A stretch of 64,000 nt of DNA. It comes from DATIUV01 sp049322755. GTDB lineage: Bacteria; Pseudomonadota; Gammaproteobacteria; Burkholderiales; UBA6910. Shown in pieces: positions 54,112 to 64,000 of this stretch. Position 1 is the first letter of the stretch; every line of letters starts with the position of its first letter. Below the pieces are notes generated by a model. It searched no databases and was not told the origin of the DNA. It was given only the letters and a program-made list of their open reading frames with translations. A program made the position numbers and the translations under genes. The stretch covers positions 124,001 to 188,000 of the forward strand of contig JBMOQX010000072.1 in assembly GCA_049322755.1 (NCBI GenBank), given 5' to 3'.

Positions 54112-55524
54112 ATGAATTACGTCAGCACCCGGGGCGGCATGACCCCGAAACCGTTCTGCGAGATCCTGCTGGAAGGCCTCGGCCCCGACGGCGGCCTGGT
54201 GGTGCCGCAGGCATACCCGCGCTTCTCCAGCGCCGAATTGGAGACGCTGCGCAAGCTGCCCTATGCCGGCATCGCCTTCGAGGTGCTGCGCCGCTACGTG
54301 ACCGACATCCCGGAAGCGGACCTCACGCGCCTGATCGACCATACGTACACGGCGGGGATCTTCCGCACGCCGGAGATCACACCGGTGAAGACGCTGGAAC
54401 CGGACCTGCACCTGCTGGCGCTGTCGAACGGGCCGACGCTGGCGTTCAAGGACGTGGCGATGCAGCTGCTCGGCAGCCTGTTCGAGTACGTGCTGGCGAA
54501 GTCCGGGGATTCCATCAACATCCTGGGCGCGACATCCGGCGACACCGGTTCGGCGGCCGAGTACGCCATGCGGGGAAAACGCGGCGTGCGCGTGTTCATG
54601 CTCTCGCCCCACGGCAAGATGAGCGCGTTTCAGACCGCGCAGATGTTCTCGCTTCTCGACCCCAACATCTTCAACCTAGCGGTGCGCGGCGTGTTCGACG
54701 ACTGCCAGGACATCGTCAAGGCGGTGTCCAGCGACGCCGCGTTCAAGGCCAGATACCGGATCGGCGCGGTCAACTCGATCAACTGGGCGCGGGTCGTGGC
54801 CCAGGTGGTGTACTACTTCAAGGGCTACTTCGCCGTCACGCGGGGCAACGACCAGCCGGTGTCGTTCGCGGTGCCGTCGGGCAACTTCGGCAACATCTTC
54901 GCCGGCTATATCGCCCGGCGCATGGGCCTGCCGATCCGCCGCCTGATCCTGGCCACCAACGAGAACGACGTGCTGGACGAATTCTTCCGTACCGGCCGCT
55001 ACCGCGTGCGCCAGAGCGCAGAGGTGCAGCAGACCTCCAGCCCGTCGATGGACATCTCGAAGGCATCCAACTTCGAGCGCTACATCCACGACGTCGTCGG
55101 CGGCGACCCGCAGACGACGCGGGAGCTCTGGCGGCAGGTGGACCAGGAGGGCGGCTTCGACCTCACGGCGACGCCCCACTGGCAGAGCGTGCGGAAGTCG
55201 GGCTTTGTCTCCGGCTCCAGCACCCACGCCAACCGTCTCGAAACGATCCGCAGCGTCTACGCCCGCTACGGCGTCATGATCGACACCCACACCGCTGACG
55301 GCCTGAAGGTGGCGCTGGAGCACCGCGAGCCGGGTGTGCCCACTGTGTGTCTGGAGACCGCCCTGCCGGCCAAGTTCGCGGAAACCATCCGCGAGGCGCT
55401 GGGCCGCGACCCCGAGGTCCCGCCGGGCTACGAGGATCTGGAGCGCCGCCCGCAGCGCTTCGAAGTGATCGACGCCGACGTGCAGGTGGTGAAGGACTTC
55501 ATCGCGCGTCACGTCGGCGACTGA
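54112..55524 (+). CDS. thrC: Threonine synthase
   Basis: 470 residues. The PLP Lys is in LALSNGPTLAFKDVAMQLL, the substrate/phosphate region is NILGATSGDTGSAAEYAMRGK, and the long C-terminal part is of the proteobacterial type. It converts phosphohomoserine to threonine. ATG is 1 bp after the hom stop (TGACATG), so the pair is coupled. No homoserine kinase is in this window. Confidence 0.96.
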   Translation: MNYVSTRGGMTPKPFCEILLEGLGPDGGLVVPQAYPRFSSAELETLRKLPYAGIAFEVLRRYVTDIPEADLTRLIDHTYTAGIFRTPEITPVKTLEPDLHLLALSNGPTLAFKDVAMQLLGSLFEYVLAKSGDSINILGATSGDTGSAAEYAMRGKRGVRVFMLSPHGKMSAFQTAQMFSLLDPNIFNLAVRGVFDDCQDIVKAVSSDAAFKARYRIGAVNSINWARVVAQVVYYFKGYFAVTRGNDQPVSFAVPSGNFGNIFAGYIARRMGLPIRRLILATNENDVLDEFFRTGRYRVRQSAEVQQTSSPSMDISKASNFERYIHDVVGGDPQTTRELWRQVDQEGGFDLTATPHWQSVRKSGFVSGSSTHANRLETIRSVYARYGVMIDTHTADGLKVALEHREPGVPTVCLETALPAKFAETIREALGRDPEVPPGYEDLERRPQRFEVIDADVQVVKDFIARHVGD

Positions 55525-55623
55525 ACGGCACCGGCGACGTCGCCGGCGCGGAACCTTTCCACCGATACAGCCGCCATCGATCGCCCCGTCCCGGCCGCCG
55601 GCCGCAACGCAGGCGCCGGCGGG

Positions 55624-56166
55624 TCATGCCGGCGCGCCGAGCAAAGGCACGATGACTTCCTCCATTCGCCGCGGGCTGAAAGGCCCGACGACACGCTGAC
55701 GCAAAACGCCCTTGCGGTCGAGCAGGAAGAAAGTCGGCGTGCCCAGGATCTGGCCGAAGGTCCGGGTGTGGGCCGGCGTGTTCATCGCGACCGGGAACTG
55801 GTAACCGGTGCCCTCCCAGAAAAGCTCCACCTCGGCGGCGCCGGCGCCCAGACTGAGCGCCAAGGATTCGAACCCCCGGTGCCGGTGGACGGCGTAGAAG
55901 CGCTGCAGTTGCGGCATTTCCGAGACGCAGATCGGGCACCAGGTGGCCCAGTACTTCACCAGCATCACCTTGCCCGCGACGTCGGCGGCGCGCAGCACCT
56001 TGCCGTCCAGCAGCTGCGTGTCCGGCAGCGACAGGAGCGCGCCCACCACCGGTGCCGGTGAGCCGGCGCCCAGAGCGGGGCGCACCAGCGGCAATATCGC
56101 GGCCGCGCCCAGCACCGCCAGAGTGCGGCGCCGTGCGGCGTCTGCAGTGTCACCGAACGAAGCCAT
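55624..56166 (-). CDS. TlpA-like periplasmic thioredoxin
   Basis: 180 residues. A signal-like N-terminus (RRRTLAVLGAAAILPLVRPALGAG) exports it, and a thioredoxin fold follows with the active site WCPIC. It probably reduces disulfides in the periplasm. SD GGGAGG is 5 bp before ATG 56166 (a GTG at 56172 is less likely). It diverges from the CBS gene across 197 bp. Confidence 0.85.
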   Translation of the reverse strand: MASFGDTADAARRRTLAVLGAAAILPLVRPALGAGSPAPVVGALLSLPDTQLLDGKVLRAADVAGKVMLVKYWATWCPICVSEMPQLQRFYAVHRHRGFESLALSLGAGAAEVELFWEGTGYQFPVAMNTPAHTRTFGQILGTPTFFLLDRKGVLRQRVVGPFSPRRMEEVIVPLLGAPA

Positions 56167-56363
56167 CGCCACCTCCCGGATAAGCCGTTCGGACCGGGCG
56201 CGCCGTCAACATCGGCCAATGCGCGCCCCTAAGTAATTTGTCGCTGGTTCCGCCCGTTCCTTACGCGGTAACGCGCGGCGATCGCGTCCGTCTAACCGGC
56301 AACAGGGACATTCGACCGCTGCGCTTCGTGGATGACGCGCCGCGATGTGGAAGGAAGACGACC

Positions 56364-56885
56364 ATGCAAACGGTTCATGCACATTACCTGCAAGTTCCAC
56401 TGACGCTGGCGGGCGCCGGCGAAGCGGTGCGCCCTCTGGCGGCGGGCGATGCTGCGGCGGAGTCGGCAATGACCGATTTCCGGCGACAGCCGCCGCCCAC
56501 GATTCGCACCAACACGACGGTGGCAACCGCACGGCGCCGGATGGCGGAGACGGGCGTCGACACGGTGCTGGTGGCCGACCGGCGCGGACAGGTGGTCGGC
56601 GTGCTCACCGCCGCGGACTGCGATGCAGCGCCGCCCTCGGCCACGGCGGCGCGGGCGATGACGCCGCTGGCCGGCCGCAGGGCGCTGGACTATGCCGATG
56701 TCTGCCGCGCGACGCTGGAGGATATGGTGATCGCGTTCAAGACCGAGCGCACCCACTGCCTGCCGGTGGACGAAACCGACGGCGCCGCGCGCCGGTTGCG
56801 TGGGTTGATCGACGTTCGGGCGCTGGAGCGCCTGTTGGGCGCGCCGGTGGCGTTTGTGCCGCGCCGGCACGGGAGGCCGGACTGA
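56364..56885 (+). CDS. CBS-domain protein
   Basis: 173 residues. Two CBS motifs (TVATARRRMAETGVDTVLVADRRGQVVGVLTAADC and LEDMVIAFKTERTHCLPVDETDGAARRLRGLIDVRAL) with an adenosyl-binding type pattern. No catalytic domain. SD GGAAGGAAG is 6 bp before the ATG. The 199 bp after it hold nothing I can support. Confidence 0.82.
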   Translation: MQTVHAHYLQVPLTLAGAGEAVRPLAAGDAAAESAMTDFRRQPPPTIRTNTTVATARRRMAETGVDTVLVADRRGQVVGVLTAADCDAAPPSATAARAMTPLAGRRALDYADVCRATLEDMVIAFKTERTHCLPVDETDGAARRLRGLIDVRALERLLGAPVAFVPRRHGRPD

Positions 56886-57084
56886 TGCGGCGCACCCCGG
56901 GGTTTCGTGGCGTGGCGCCCGCGCTGTCGGGCGCTTTGCGGACATCTGACCGGTGGCAGGCATCACCTCGATGGCGTCCGGCGGTGTACCGGTACGTCCA
57001 CGATCCGAACGGCCCGGCTCGGCGGGTCTGGACCTGAGCAGGGCGTGGAGGCGTTGCCGCCGGCGGCAATGCGACCGCCGGAGA

Positions 57085-58530
57085 TCACGCGGCGCGCGCT
57101 TCCGGATACAACCGCACCAGCAACTCGCGCGCGCGGGCGGTCAGCCAGGCAGTGAACGCGCCGTCGTCGCCCGCCCGCGCGCCCGCGATGCACGCGGCGA
57201 GGCCGCCGGCGTGGGCCGACACCACCGTGCGCACCTCGCCCTGCCAGAACGCCGGCGCCTCGCCCTCGGTCCAGCCGCCGCGGCCGCGGCCGAAATGGGC
57301 GACCGCGAGATAGCGCAGCAGCGCCGAGCGCGACAGGATCTCGAGAAACTCGTCCGACCAGCGCACCACCGGCTGCTGCACGCCGCGCACGAGGTTGTAG
57401 CCCTTGGCGAGGCCGCTGCCGGCCAGTGCGCCGAGCAATCCGCCGCCGATGGTGGCCCCGCCGGCGGCGAGGCCGCCGGCCGCCACTTCCGCCGCCAGGC
57501 CGCTCAGGGCTCCGGTGATGGCGCCGCTGACGACGCCCGCCGCACCGGCGTGAACCGGCGCCTCGTGCCGGTAGTTGGCGCGGAGCCGTTCGAGGATCGC
57601 GCTGCCCGCGCTGCCTTCCAGCTTGTGCAGGCCGATGAGCTTGTCCGTGGTGGCGCGCACGCGCAGGTCCAGCCGCTCCGCCAGTGCCGCCATGGCCCGC
57701 TCCTGGTCCGTGGGCTCACGCTTCGATCCCACGCCCAGCAGGCGCAGCACCTGGCGCAGGCCTTCCTTCCAGGTGGGGTGGGTGAGGGACTCCTCGTCCC
57801 GGGCGGTCTCGGCCAGCTGTTTCGCAAGCGCCTGCATCGACGCTTCGAACGCCTTGACGCTGCGATCGCGCCAGGCGGCGCGGAGCCGATCGTAGGCCGG
57901 GAGCTTCGCCGCCGGAAGGAGCGGCCGGATCGCCGCCAGCAGTTCCTCCTCCTGCACCCAGCAGCGCGCGAAGGCGTCCAGCCCCAGCACGCCCTTCACG
58001 TGGCCGAAGGGCAGCAGGTGTGCGCGCCAAGCCGCTTCGTCCGCCTGCTCGGCGGCGGGTTCCCGCGGCGGGCCCAGCTGGTTGAGCAGCACCAGCGTCG
58101 GCTTCCCCATCCACGCCAGGACTTCCATCTCCAACGCCACGTAACCGGCTTCCTCGGGTCTCTCGGCGGCGTTCACCAGGTAAAGCACCACGTCGGCGTC
58201 GTCGCGCACGTTGCGCACCGCCTGCTGGCTGCACCACAGGGCGCGGTCGGCGAAGCGGTCCCAGACCTGGGAGAGCATCCAGTTGACCGGGTTGCCCGCT
58301 CCGCGCAGGCGCTTCGCCAGGCGTGCGGTGTCGCCGAAACCCGGCGTGTCCCAGAGCAGCAGCCGCGCGCCGCCGGCGGCGATCATTTCGTGCGCCTCGG
58401 CGATCTCGGTGACGTGGGGTTCATCCCGCACCTCGCCGACGTCCCGCCGCAGCAGCGTGCGCGCCAGCGTCGTCTTGCCGACGTTGGTATGGGAGATGAG
58501 GCTCAGCGTGACGGTATCGGCGTCGGTCAC
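57085..58530 (-). CDS. DUF3482 GTPase with glycine-zipper segment
   Basis: 481 residues. The N-terminal Ras-like GTPase has G1 SHTNVGKTTL, G3 DTPGFGD and a G4-like LLNQLG. A Gly/Ala-rich segment at about 329-377 (ITGALSGLAAEVAAGGLAAG, then GGGLLGALAGSGLAKG) has the glycine-zipper pattern of membrane-inserting helices. Its ATG overlaps the DUF2868 gene stop by 4 bp (ATGA), so the two are coupled. Cellular role unknown. Confidence 0.86.
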   Translation of the reverse strand: MTDADTVTLSLISHTNVGKTTLARTLLRRDVGEVRDEPHVTEIAEAHEMIAAGGARLLLWDTPGFGDTARLAKRLRGAGNPVNWMLSQVWDRFADRALWCSQQAVRNVRDDADVVLYLVNAAERPEEAGYVALEMEVLAWMGKPTLVLLNQLGPPREPAAEQADEAAWRAHLLPFGHVKGVLGLDAFARCWVQEEELLAAIRPLLPAAKLPAYDRLRAAWRDRSVKAFEASMQALAKQLAETARDEESLTHPTWKEGLRQVLRLLGVGSKREPTDQERAMAALAERLDLRVRATTDKLIGLHKLEGSAGSAILERLRANYRHEAPVHAGAAGVVSGAITGALSGLAAEVAAGGLAAGGATIGGGLLGALAGSGLAKGYNLVRGVQQPVVRWSDEFLEILSRSALLRYLAVAHFGRGRGGWTEGEAPAFWQGEVRTVVSAHAGGLAACIAGARAGDDGAFTAWLTARARELLVRLYPEARAA

Positions 58531-60002
58531 GGGGCGTTCCCGGCGCCGCCGGCGCTCACCACCCGCGCGCCGCTGGTCTCCGCGAGCTGGTGCCAGGCGA
58601 ACAGCCGCTCCCGGATGCGGCGCTCGGCGTCGGGCTCGGTACCGAGACGTTCCCGGTACGGTGCCTCGTCCAGCAGCAGAATCACCGGATCGTTCCTGCC
58701 CGCCGCCTTGCGCGCCTTGCTAAGGCCTGCCAGCAACGCGCCGTGCACTCCCGCTTCGGGGGTCGTTGCGAGGCTTGCCAGCAGCGCGACGTGGTCGGCT
58801 TCCACGATGGGCGGCGGCGATGCCTGCAGATACGCATCCTCGCCGCCATAGGCGACGGCCGGCTGCAGCGACAGGTTCAGCGTCTCGCCGAGCGCATCGG
58901 AGAGCGCCGCCTCGAGACCGGGCAGCCGCTCGGGCGCGGGCGCAGCGCTGTAGGGCAGCAGCGCCAGCGTCGCGATGCGCCCGAATGCGGCGGCGACGAT
59001 GCGACGGTAGTAGGGGTCGGAATAGTCCAGCGGGAAATCGGCCGCCATCTGCCGGCGGCGCGCGGCGCTGTATGCCGCCAGCAGCAGCCGCGGCACGATG
59101 ACGTAGATCGCGGCGGTGGCCGCGTAGAGGTGGATCCACGGCCCCGCGTTCTCGCCCGGCTGCCCGGGGCCGAAGCGCAGGGTCGCGATGTGCGCGGCGT
59201 CGGGCAGCGGGATGCCCGTCACCGCGGACGCCGGACCCAGCAGCGGCGAAAGCAGCGCGTGCACCGCGCCGGCGTCGAGGAACGTGCTTTCCCAGCCGGC
59301 ACGGTACTCGAACACCAGGCCGCGCAGGTACATCCCCGCCACCGTGCCCAGCGCCAGCGCCGCGGCGGCCAGGTGGAACGCGGTCTTGGCGCGGGCGACC
59401 ATGATCGGCCGCGACGCCTTCAGCCACGCGCGCACGAAGCGCTCGCCGGTGGCCGCGGCCACGGCCTCGGGCGGGCCGCCCATCGGCAGATGCCGGGCAA
59501 GCCCGGCGGTGGCCCACTCGCGCGCGCGGGCGAGCCACGCAACCCACGGTACGTCGGGCCGCGAGTGCCTGCGGCCCAGCAGCGCGCCCAGCAGCAGGGC
59601 GGCGTAGACGGCCAGGTTCCAGGCGATCAGCCCCAGCAGCGGAAACGCGACGATGCTGACCTTGCGCTCGGCGCCCAGCGATCCCAGCGCGACGCCCAAG
59701 GCCAGCGCGGCGAGCACCAGCAGCGGGGCAAACGCGCCGGCCCGCAACACGGCGTCGCGCAGCTGTACCAGGTCGGGCGCGCGGGCGGCGAGGCGCCTGC
59801 GCAGGACCTCGGCGCGTCCACCGACACAGGCGTCCAGGTCGTCCGGCGGCGGAGCGTGCTGTGCGCCGGCGGCGCAGCCGGCGCGGCGCAGCGCTTCGCG
59901 CGCCGCCCCGGCGCGCGTTTCCGCGTCCAGCAGCTCGCCGTGGGGGTCGGTCTCCTCGAGCGCGCGCACCAGCAGCACGTCGGCTGCGCGAATCTCATTC
60001 AA
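58527..60002 (-). CDS. DUF2868 multi-pass membrane protein
   Basis: 491 residues. The N-terminal cytoplasmic part (LNEIRAADVLLVRALEETDP) is followed by hydrophobic helices at about 100-145, 205-230 and 275-310, and a soluble C-terminal domain that contains IVEADHVALLASLATTPEAG. It starts with TTG at 60002. It is the upstream partner of the DUF3482 GTPase; the pair is conserved in betaproteobacteria. Function unknown; an envelope-stress or membrane-remodelling role is only a guess. Confidence 0.8.
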   Translation of the reverse strand: MNEIRAADVLLVRALEETDPHGELLDAETRAGAAREALRRAGCAAGAQHAPPPDDLDACVGGRAEVLRRRLAARAPDLVQLRDAVLRAGAFAPLLVLAALALGVALGSLGAERKVSIVAFPLLGLIAWNLAVYAALLLGALLGRRHSRPDVPWVAWLARAREWATAGLARHLPMGGPPEAVAAATGERFVRAWLKASRPIMVARAKTAFHLAAAALALGTVAGMYLRGLVFEYRAGWESTFLDAGAVHALLSPLLGPASAVTGIPLPDAAHIATLRFGPGQPGENAGPWIHLYAATAAIYVIVPRLLLAAYSAARRRQMAADFPLDYSDPYYRRIVAAAFGRIATLALLPYSAAPAPERLPGLEAALSDALGETLNLSLQPAVAYGGEDAYLQASPPPIVEADHVALLASLATTPEAGVHGALLAGLSKARKAAGRNDPVILLLDEAPYRERLGTEPDAERRIRERLFAWHQLAETSGARVVSAGGAGNAP

Positions 60003-60079
60003 CGTTCGGTTCCTGCGATTTCGGAAAATGTACCTGCCGGCGAATTCTAGCAACCGGGCGCCGTGGCCGGCGGCAGGAA

Positions 60080-60952
60080 TCAGGCGACGAGCGCAAGCCG
60101 CATCGAGAAGTCCACCGCCTTCACGTCCTTGGTGAGGCCGCCGATGGAGATGCGGTGGACGCCGGTCTCGGCGATGGCGCGCACGGTCTTGAGGTCGATG
60201 CCGCCGGAGGCCTCCAGCTCGGCGCGGCCGGCGGAGAGCTTCACGGCCTCGCGCATCCGGTCGGTGGTGAAGTTGTCCAGCAGCACCAGCTTCGCGCCCG
60301 CCGCCAGCGCTTCCTGCAGCTGTTCCAGCGTTTCCACCTCGATCTGCACCGGCACGCGGGCGTCGACCCGGCGCGCGGCTTCCAGCGCCGCGCGCACGCC
60401 GCCGGCGGCGGCGATGTGGTTCTCCTTGATCAGGATGCCGTCGTAGAGGCCCATGCGGTGGTTGGTCCCGCCGCCGATGCGCACCGCGTACTTCTGCGCG
60501 TAGCGCAGGCCCGGCAGCGTCTTGCGGGTGTCGACGATCTTTGCGCTGGTACCGGCCACCGCCTCGACGAACATGCGCGTCCTGGTGGCGACCGCGGAGA
60601 GCGTCTGCAGGAAGTTGAGCGCCTGGCGTTCCGCGGTGAGCAACGCGCGGGCCTGGCCCTGGATCACGCACGCGGTGGCGTCGGGCGCGAGGCGCCCGCC
60701 CTCGGGCACCTGCCAGTCGATCGCCACGGCGGGGTCCAGCGCGCGGAAGCAGGCGTCGAGCCACGGCACGCCGGCGAGCACCGCGTCGTCGCGGCAGATG
60801 ACGCGGGCGCGGCCGGGAAGGCTGGCGTCGATCAGCTGCGCAGTGAGATCGCCGCTGCCCGTGTCTTCGGCGAGCGCACGCTCGACATCGCGCGCGACGA
60901 TCGCCGACAAGGGCTGGTCGGCGTCGTTCGCCGGGGTCTCGCGGGCGGCCAT
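60080..60952 (-). CDS. nadC: Nicotinate-nucleotide pyrophosphorylase (quinolinate phosphoribosyltransferase)
   Basis: 290 residues. QPRTase motifs TAERQALNFLQTLSAVATRTR, KIVDTRKTLPGLRYAQKYAVRIGGGTNHRMGLYDGILIKENH, and a C-terminal GGIDLKTVRAIAETGVHRISIGGLT are all there. It makes nicotinate mononucleotide in de novo NAD synthesis. It stands between a HAD gene (4 bp upstream) and DUF2868. Confidence 0.96.
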   Translation of the reverse strand: MAARETPANDADQPLSAIVARDVERALAEDTGSGDLTAQLIDASLPGRARVICRDDAVLAGVPWLDACFRALDPAVAIDWQVPEGGRLAPDATACVIQGQARALLTAERQALNFLQTLSAVATRTRMFVEAVAGTSAKIVDTRKTLPGLRYAQKYAVRIGGGTNHRMGLYDGILIKENHIAAAGGVRAALEAARRVDARVPVQIEVETLEQLQEALAAGAKLVLLDNFTTDRMREAVKLSAGRAELEASGGIDLKTVRAIAETGVHRISIGGLTKDVKAVDFSMRLALVA

Positions 60953-60956
60953 CGGG

Positions 60957-61631
60957 TCAGTCGACGCGGGCGAGGACGTCGGTGAGCTTCGCCAGCACGG
61001 CGTCGGGACGATGACCCAGCTCGTCCGGGGTGTGCTGGAAGCGGTTGATCCAGAACACCCGGAAGCCGAAGGCCTTGGCGCCCACCGCGTCCCAGTAGTT
61101 GGAGGAGACGAAACCCACCTCGTGCTTGTCCACCGCCAGGTGTCCCGGCACCAGGTTGTAGACCGAAGGGTGGGGCTTGTACAGGTTGAGCTCGTCGACG
61201 CTGAGGATGGCCTTGAAGTAGGGCTCGAGGCCGGCGTTGCGGGTCAATTCCAGCAGCATCCGCGGGCTGCCGTTGGAGAGAATGGCGAGCGCGCGCCTGG
61301 AATCGGCCAGTTGCTTGAGCGCCTCGGGCACCTCGGGGTAATAGTCCAGGTGCAGGTAGGCCTCCATCAGCTGATCGCGCCTGGCGTCGTCCAGGTCCAG
61401 CTTGAGATGACGGCAGGCGTAGCGCAGCCCGTCCTCGGTGACTTTCCAGAAATCCTGGTATTCGCCCATGAGGCTGCGCAGCCAGGTGTACTCCAGCTGC
61501 TTCTGGCGCCAGAGCTGGGACAGGTCGCGGCTCTTGCCGGGGAAAAGCTGCTCCGCCAGCGCCACGACCGAGTGGACGTCGTAAAGCGTGCCGAAGGCGT
61601 CGAACGCCAGGGCCTTGATCTTGTGGGGCAT
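60957..61631 (-). CDS. Type II haloacid dehalogenase-like HAD hydrolase
   Basis: 224 residues. Motif I is KALAFDAFGTLYDVHSV with the nucleophile Asp, motif II ILSNGSPRML, and motif III/IV KPHPSVYNLVPGHLAVDKHEVGFVSSNYWDAVGAKAFGF, all typical of L-2-haloacid dehalogenases. The substrate in this chromosome is unknown. The Met at 61631 (MPHKIK) is preferred. It lies 4 bp upstream of nadC. Confidence 0.88.
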   Translation of the reverse strand: MPHKIKALAFDAFGTLYDVHSVVALAEQLFPGKSRDLSQLWRQKQLEYTWLRSLMGEYQDFWKVTEDGLRYACRHLKLDLDDARRDQLMEAYLHLDYYPEVPEALKQLADSRRALAILSNGSPRMLLELTRNAGLEPYFKAILSVDELNLYKPHPSVYNLVPGHLAVDKHEVGFVSSNYWDAVGAKAFGFRVFWINRFQHTPDELGHRPDAVLAKLTDVLARVD

Positions 61632-61696
61632 GCCGTCCTCGATTCCGGGTGGGATGACCGATGATAGCCCAGCCGGCAACGGGTGGCCTATGGGGC

Positions 61697-61724
61697 ATTG
61701 AAATCCCGCATCCGCTCCCCATCT
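61697..61724 (+). promoter_or_regulatory. sigma-32 (RpoH) heat-shock promoter of clpB
   Basis: ATTGAAA (61697-61703), a 13-bp spacer, and CCCCATCT (61717-61724) match the RpoH consensus CTTGAAA-N11-16-CCCCATNT at all but one base. The predicted leader before clpB is about 30 nt. Confidence 0.8.
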
Positions 61725-61762
61725 AGTAAGCAATTGAAACCTTGCGGATTTCGGAACTACGA

Positions 61763-64000
<2,238 letters not shown>

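Noticed and set aside
56886..57084. Possible small gene between the CBS and DUF3482 genes
   Set aside because: No ribosome-binding site and no conserved-looking peptide in the 199 bp.

Overview
The window is 64 kb of GC-rich bacterial chromosome, almost wall-to-wall genes, with no insertion sequence, prophage, CRISPR array or rRNA operon. Gene content and order point to a betaproteobacterium: recJ-prfB-lysS, surE-pcm-nlpD-rpoS, alaC-hom-thrC, thrS-infC-rpmI-rplT-pheST-ihfA-merR-tRNA-Pro, lolCD near comEC, and the DUF3482/DUF2868 pair. The order within the class cannot be resolved from the sequence alone. Ten Ns inside G/C homopolymers at about 15.26-15.33 kb show that this is a draft assembly, and they break one gene (alkA-like).

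Layout. 0-2.8 kb (minus): copper export (CopA-type P1B ATPase, then a CopZ-like chaperone) behind a promoter whose spacer carries a CsoR-like operator. 2.8-11.2 kb (minus): acetoacetyl-CoA synthetase, lysS, prfB with its programmed +1 frameshift, a MgtC/DUF4010 membrane protein, a repeat-rich 450-bp spacer, recJ, and a COG4255-type protein. 12.5-18.6 kb: lolC-lolD (plus); a small membrane protein, an alkA-like glycosylase and a DUF2062 protein (minus); comEC (plus). 18.6-26 kb (minus): a five-gene operon of circularly permuted ATP-grasp, alpha-E protein, two tandem Anbu-type proteasome-like peptidases, and a transglutaminase/DUF2126 putative amidoligase. 26-31.4 kb (plus): relA, a MscS-like channel, a soluble MgtE-N/CBS protein and mgtE. 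31.4-39.1 kb (plus): tRNA-Val and the translation operon thrS to ihfA with intrinsic terminators in front of three of its genes, then a MerR regulator and tRNA-Pro. 39.2-42.5 kb (plus): surE-pcm-nlpD-rpoS. 42.7-46.6 kb (minus): MoxR-DUF58-TgpA. 46.6-50.3 kb: a Pat-like acyl-CoA synthetase/lysine acetyltransferase divergent from a histone-deacetylase-family gene. 50.3-55.5 kb: HAD phosphatase, Mth938-like protein, alaC-hom-thrC. 55.6-64 kb: TlpA-like thioredoxin, CBS protein, DUF3482 GTPase + DUF2868 membrane protein, nadC, type II haloacid dehalogenase, and clpB (cut by the window end) behind a clear sigma-32 promoter.

Most of this is housekeeping. The best candidate for an under-described system is the Anbu operon. 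Its peptidase genes are a tandem pair, both with intact active-site residues, next to two predicted peptide-ligase-type enzymes (ATP-grasp and DUF2126) and a transglutaminase-like domain. That combination suggests a peptide-tagging and proteolysis pathway with possibly hetero-oligomeric Anbu rings. Other points worth following are the acetyltransferase/deacetylase divergent pair, the GTPase with a glycine-zipper segment coupled to a multi-pass membrane partner, and the intra-operon terminators of the thrS-pheT operon.
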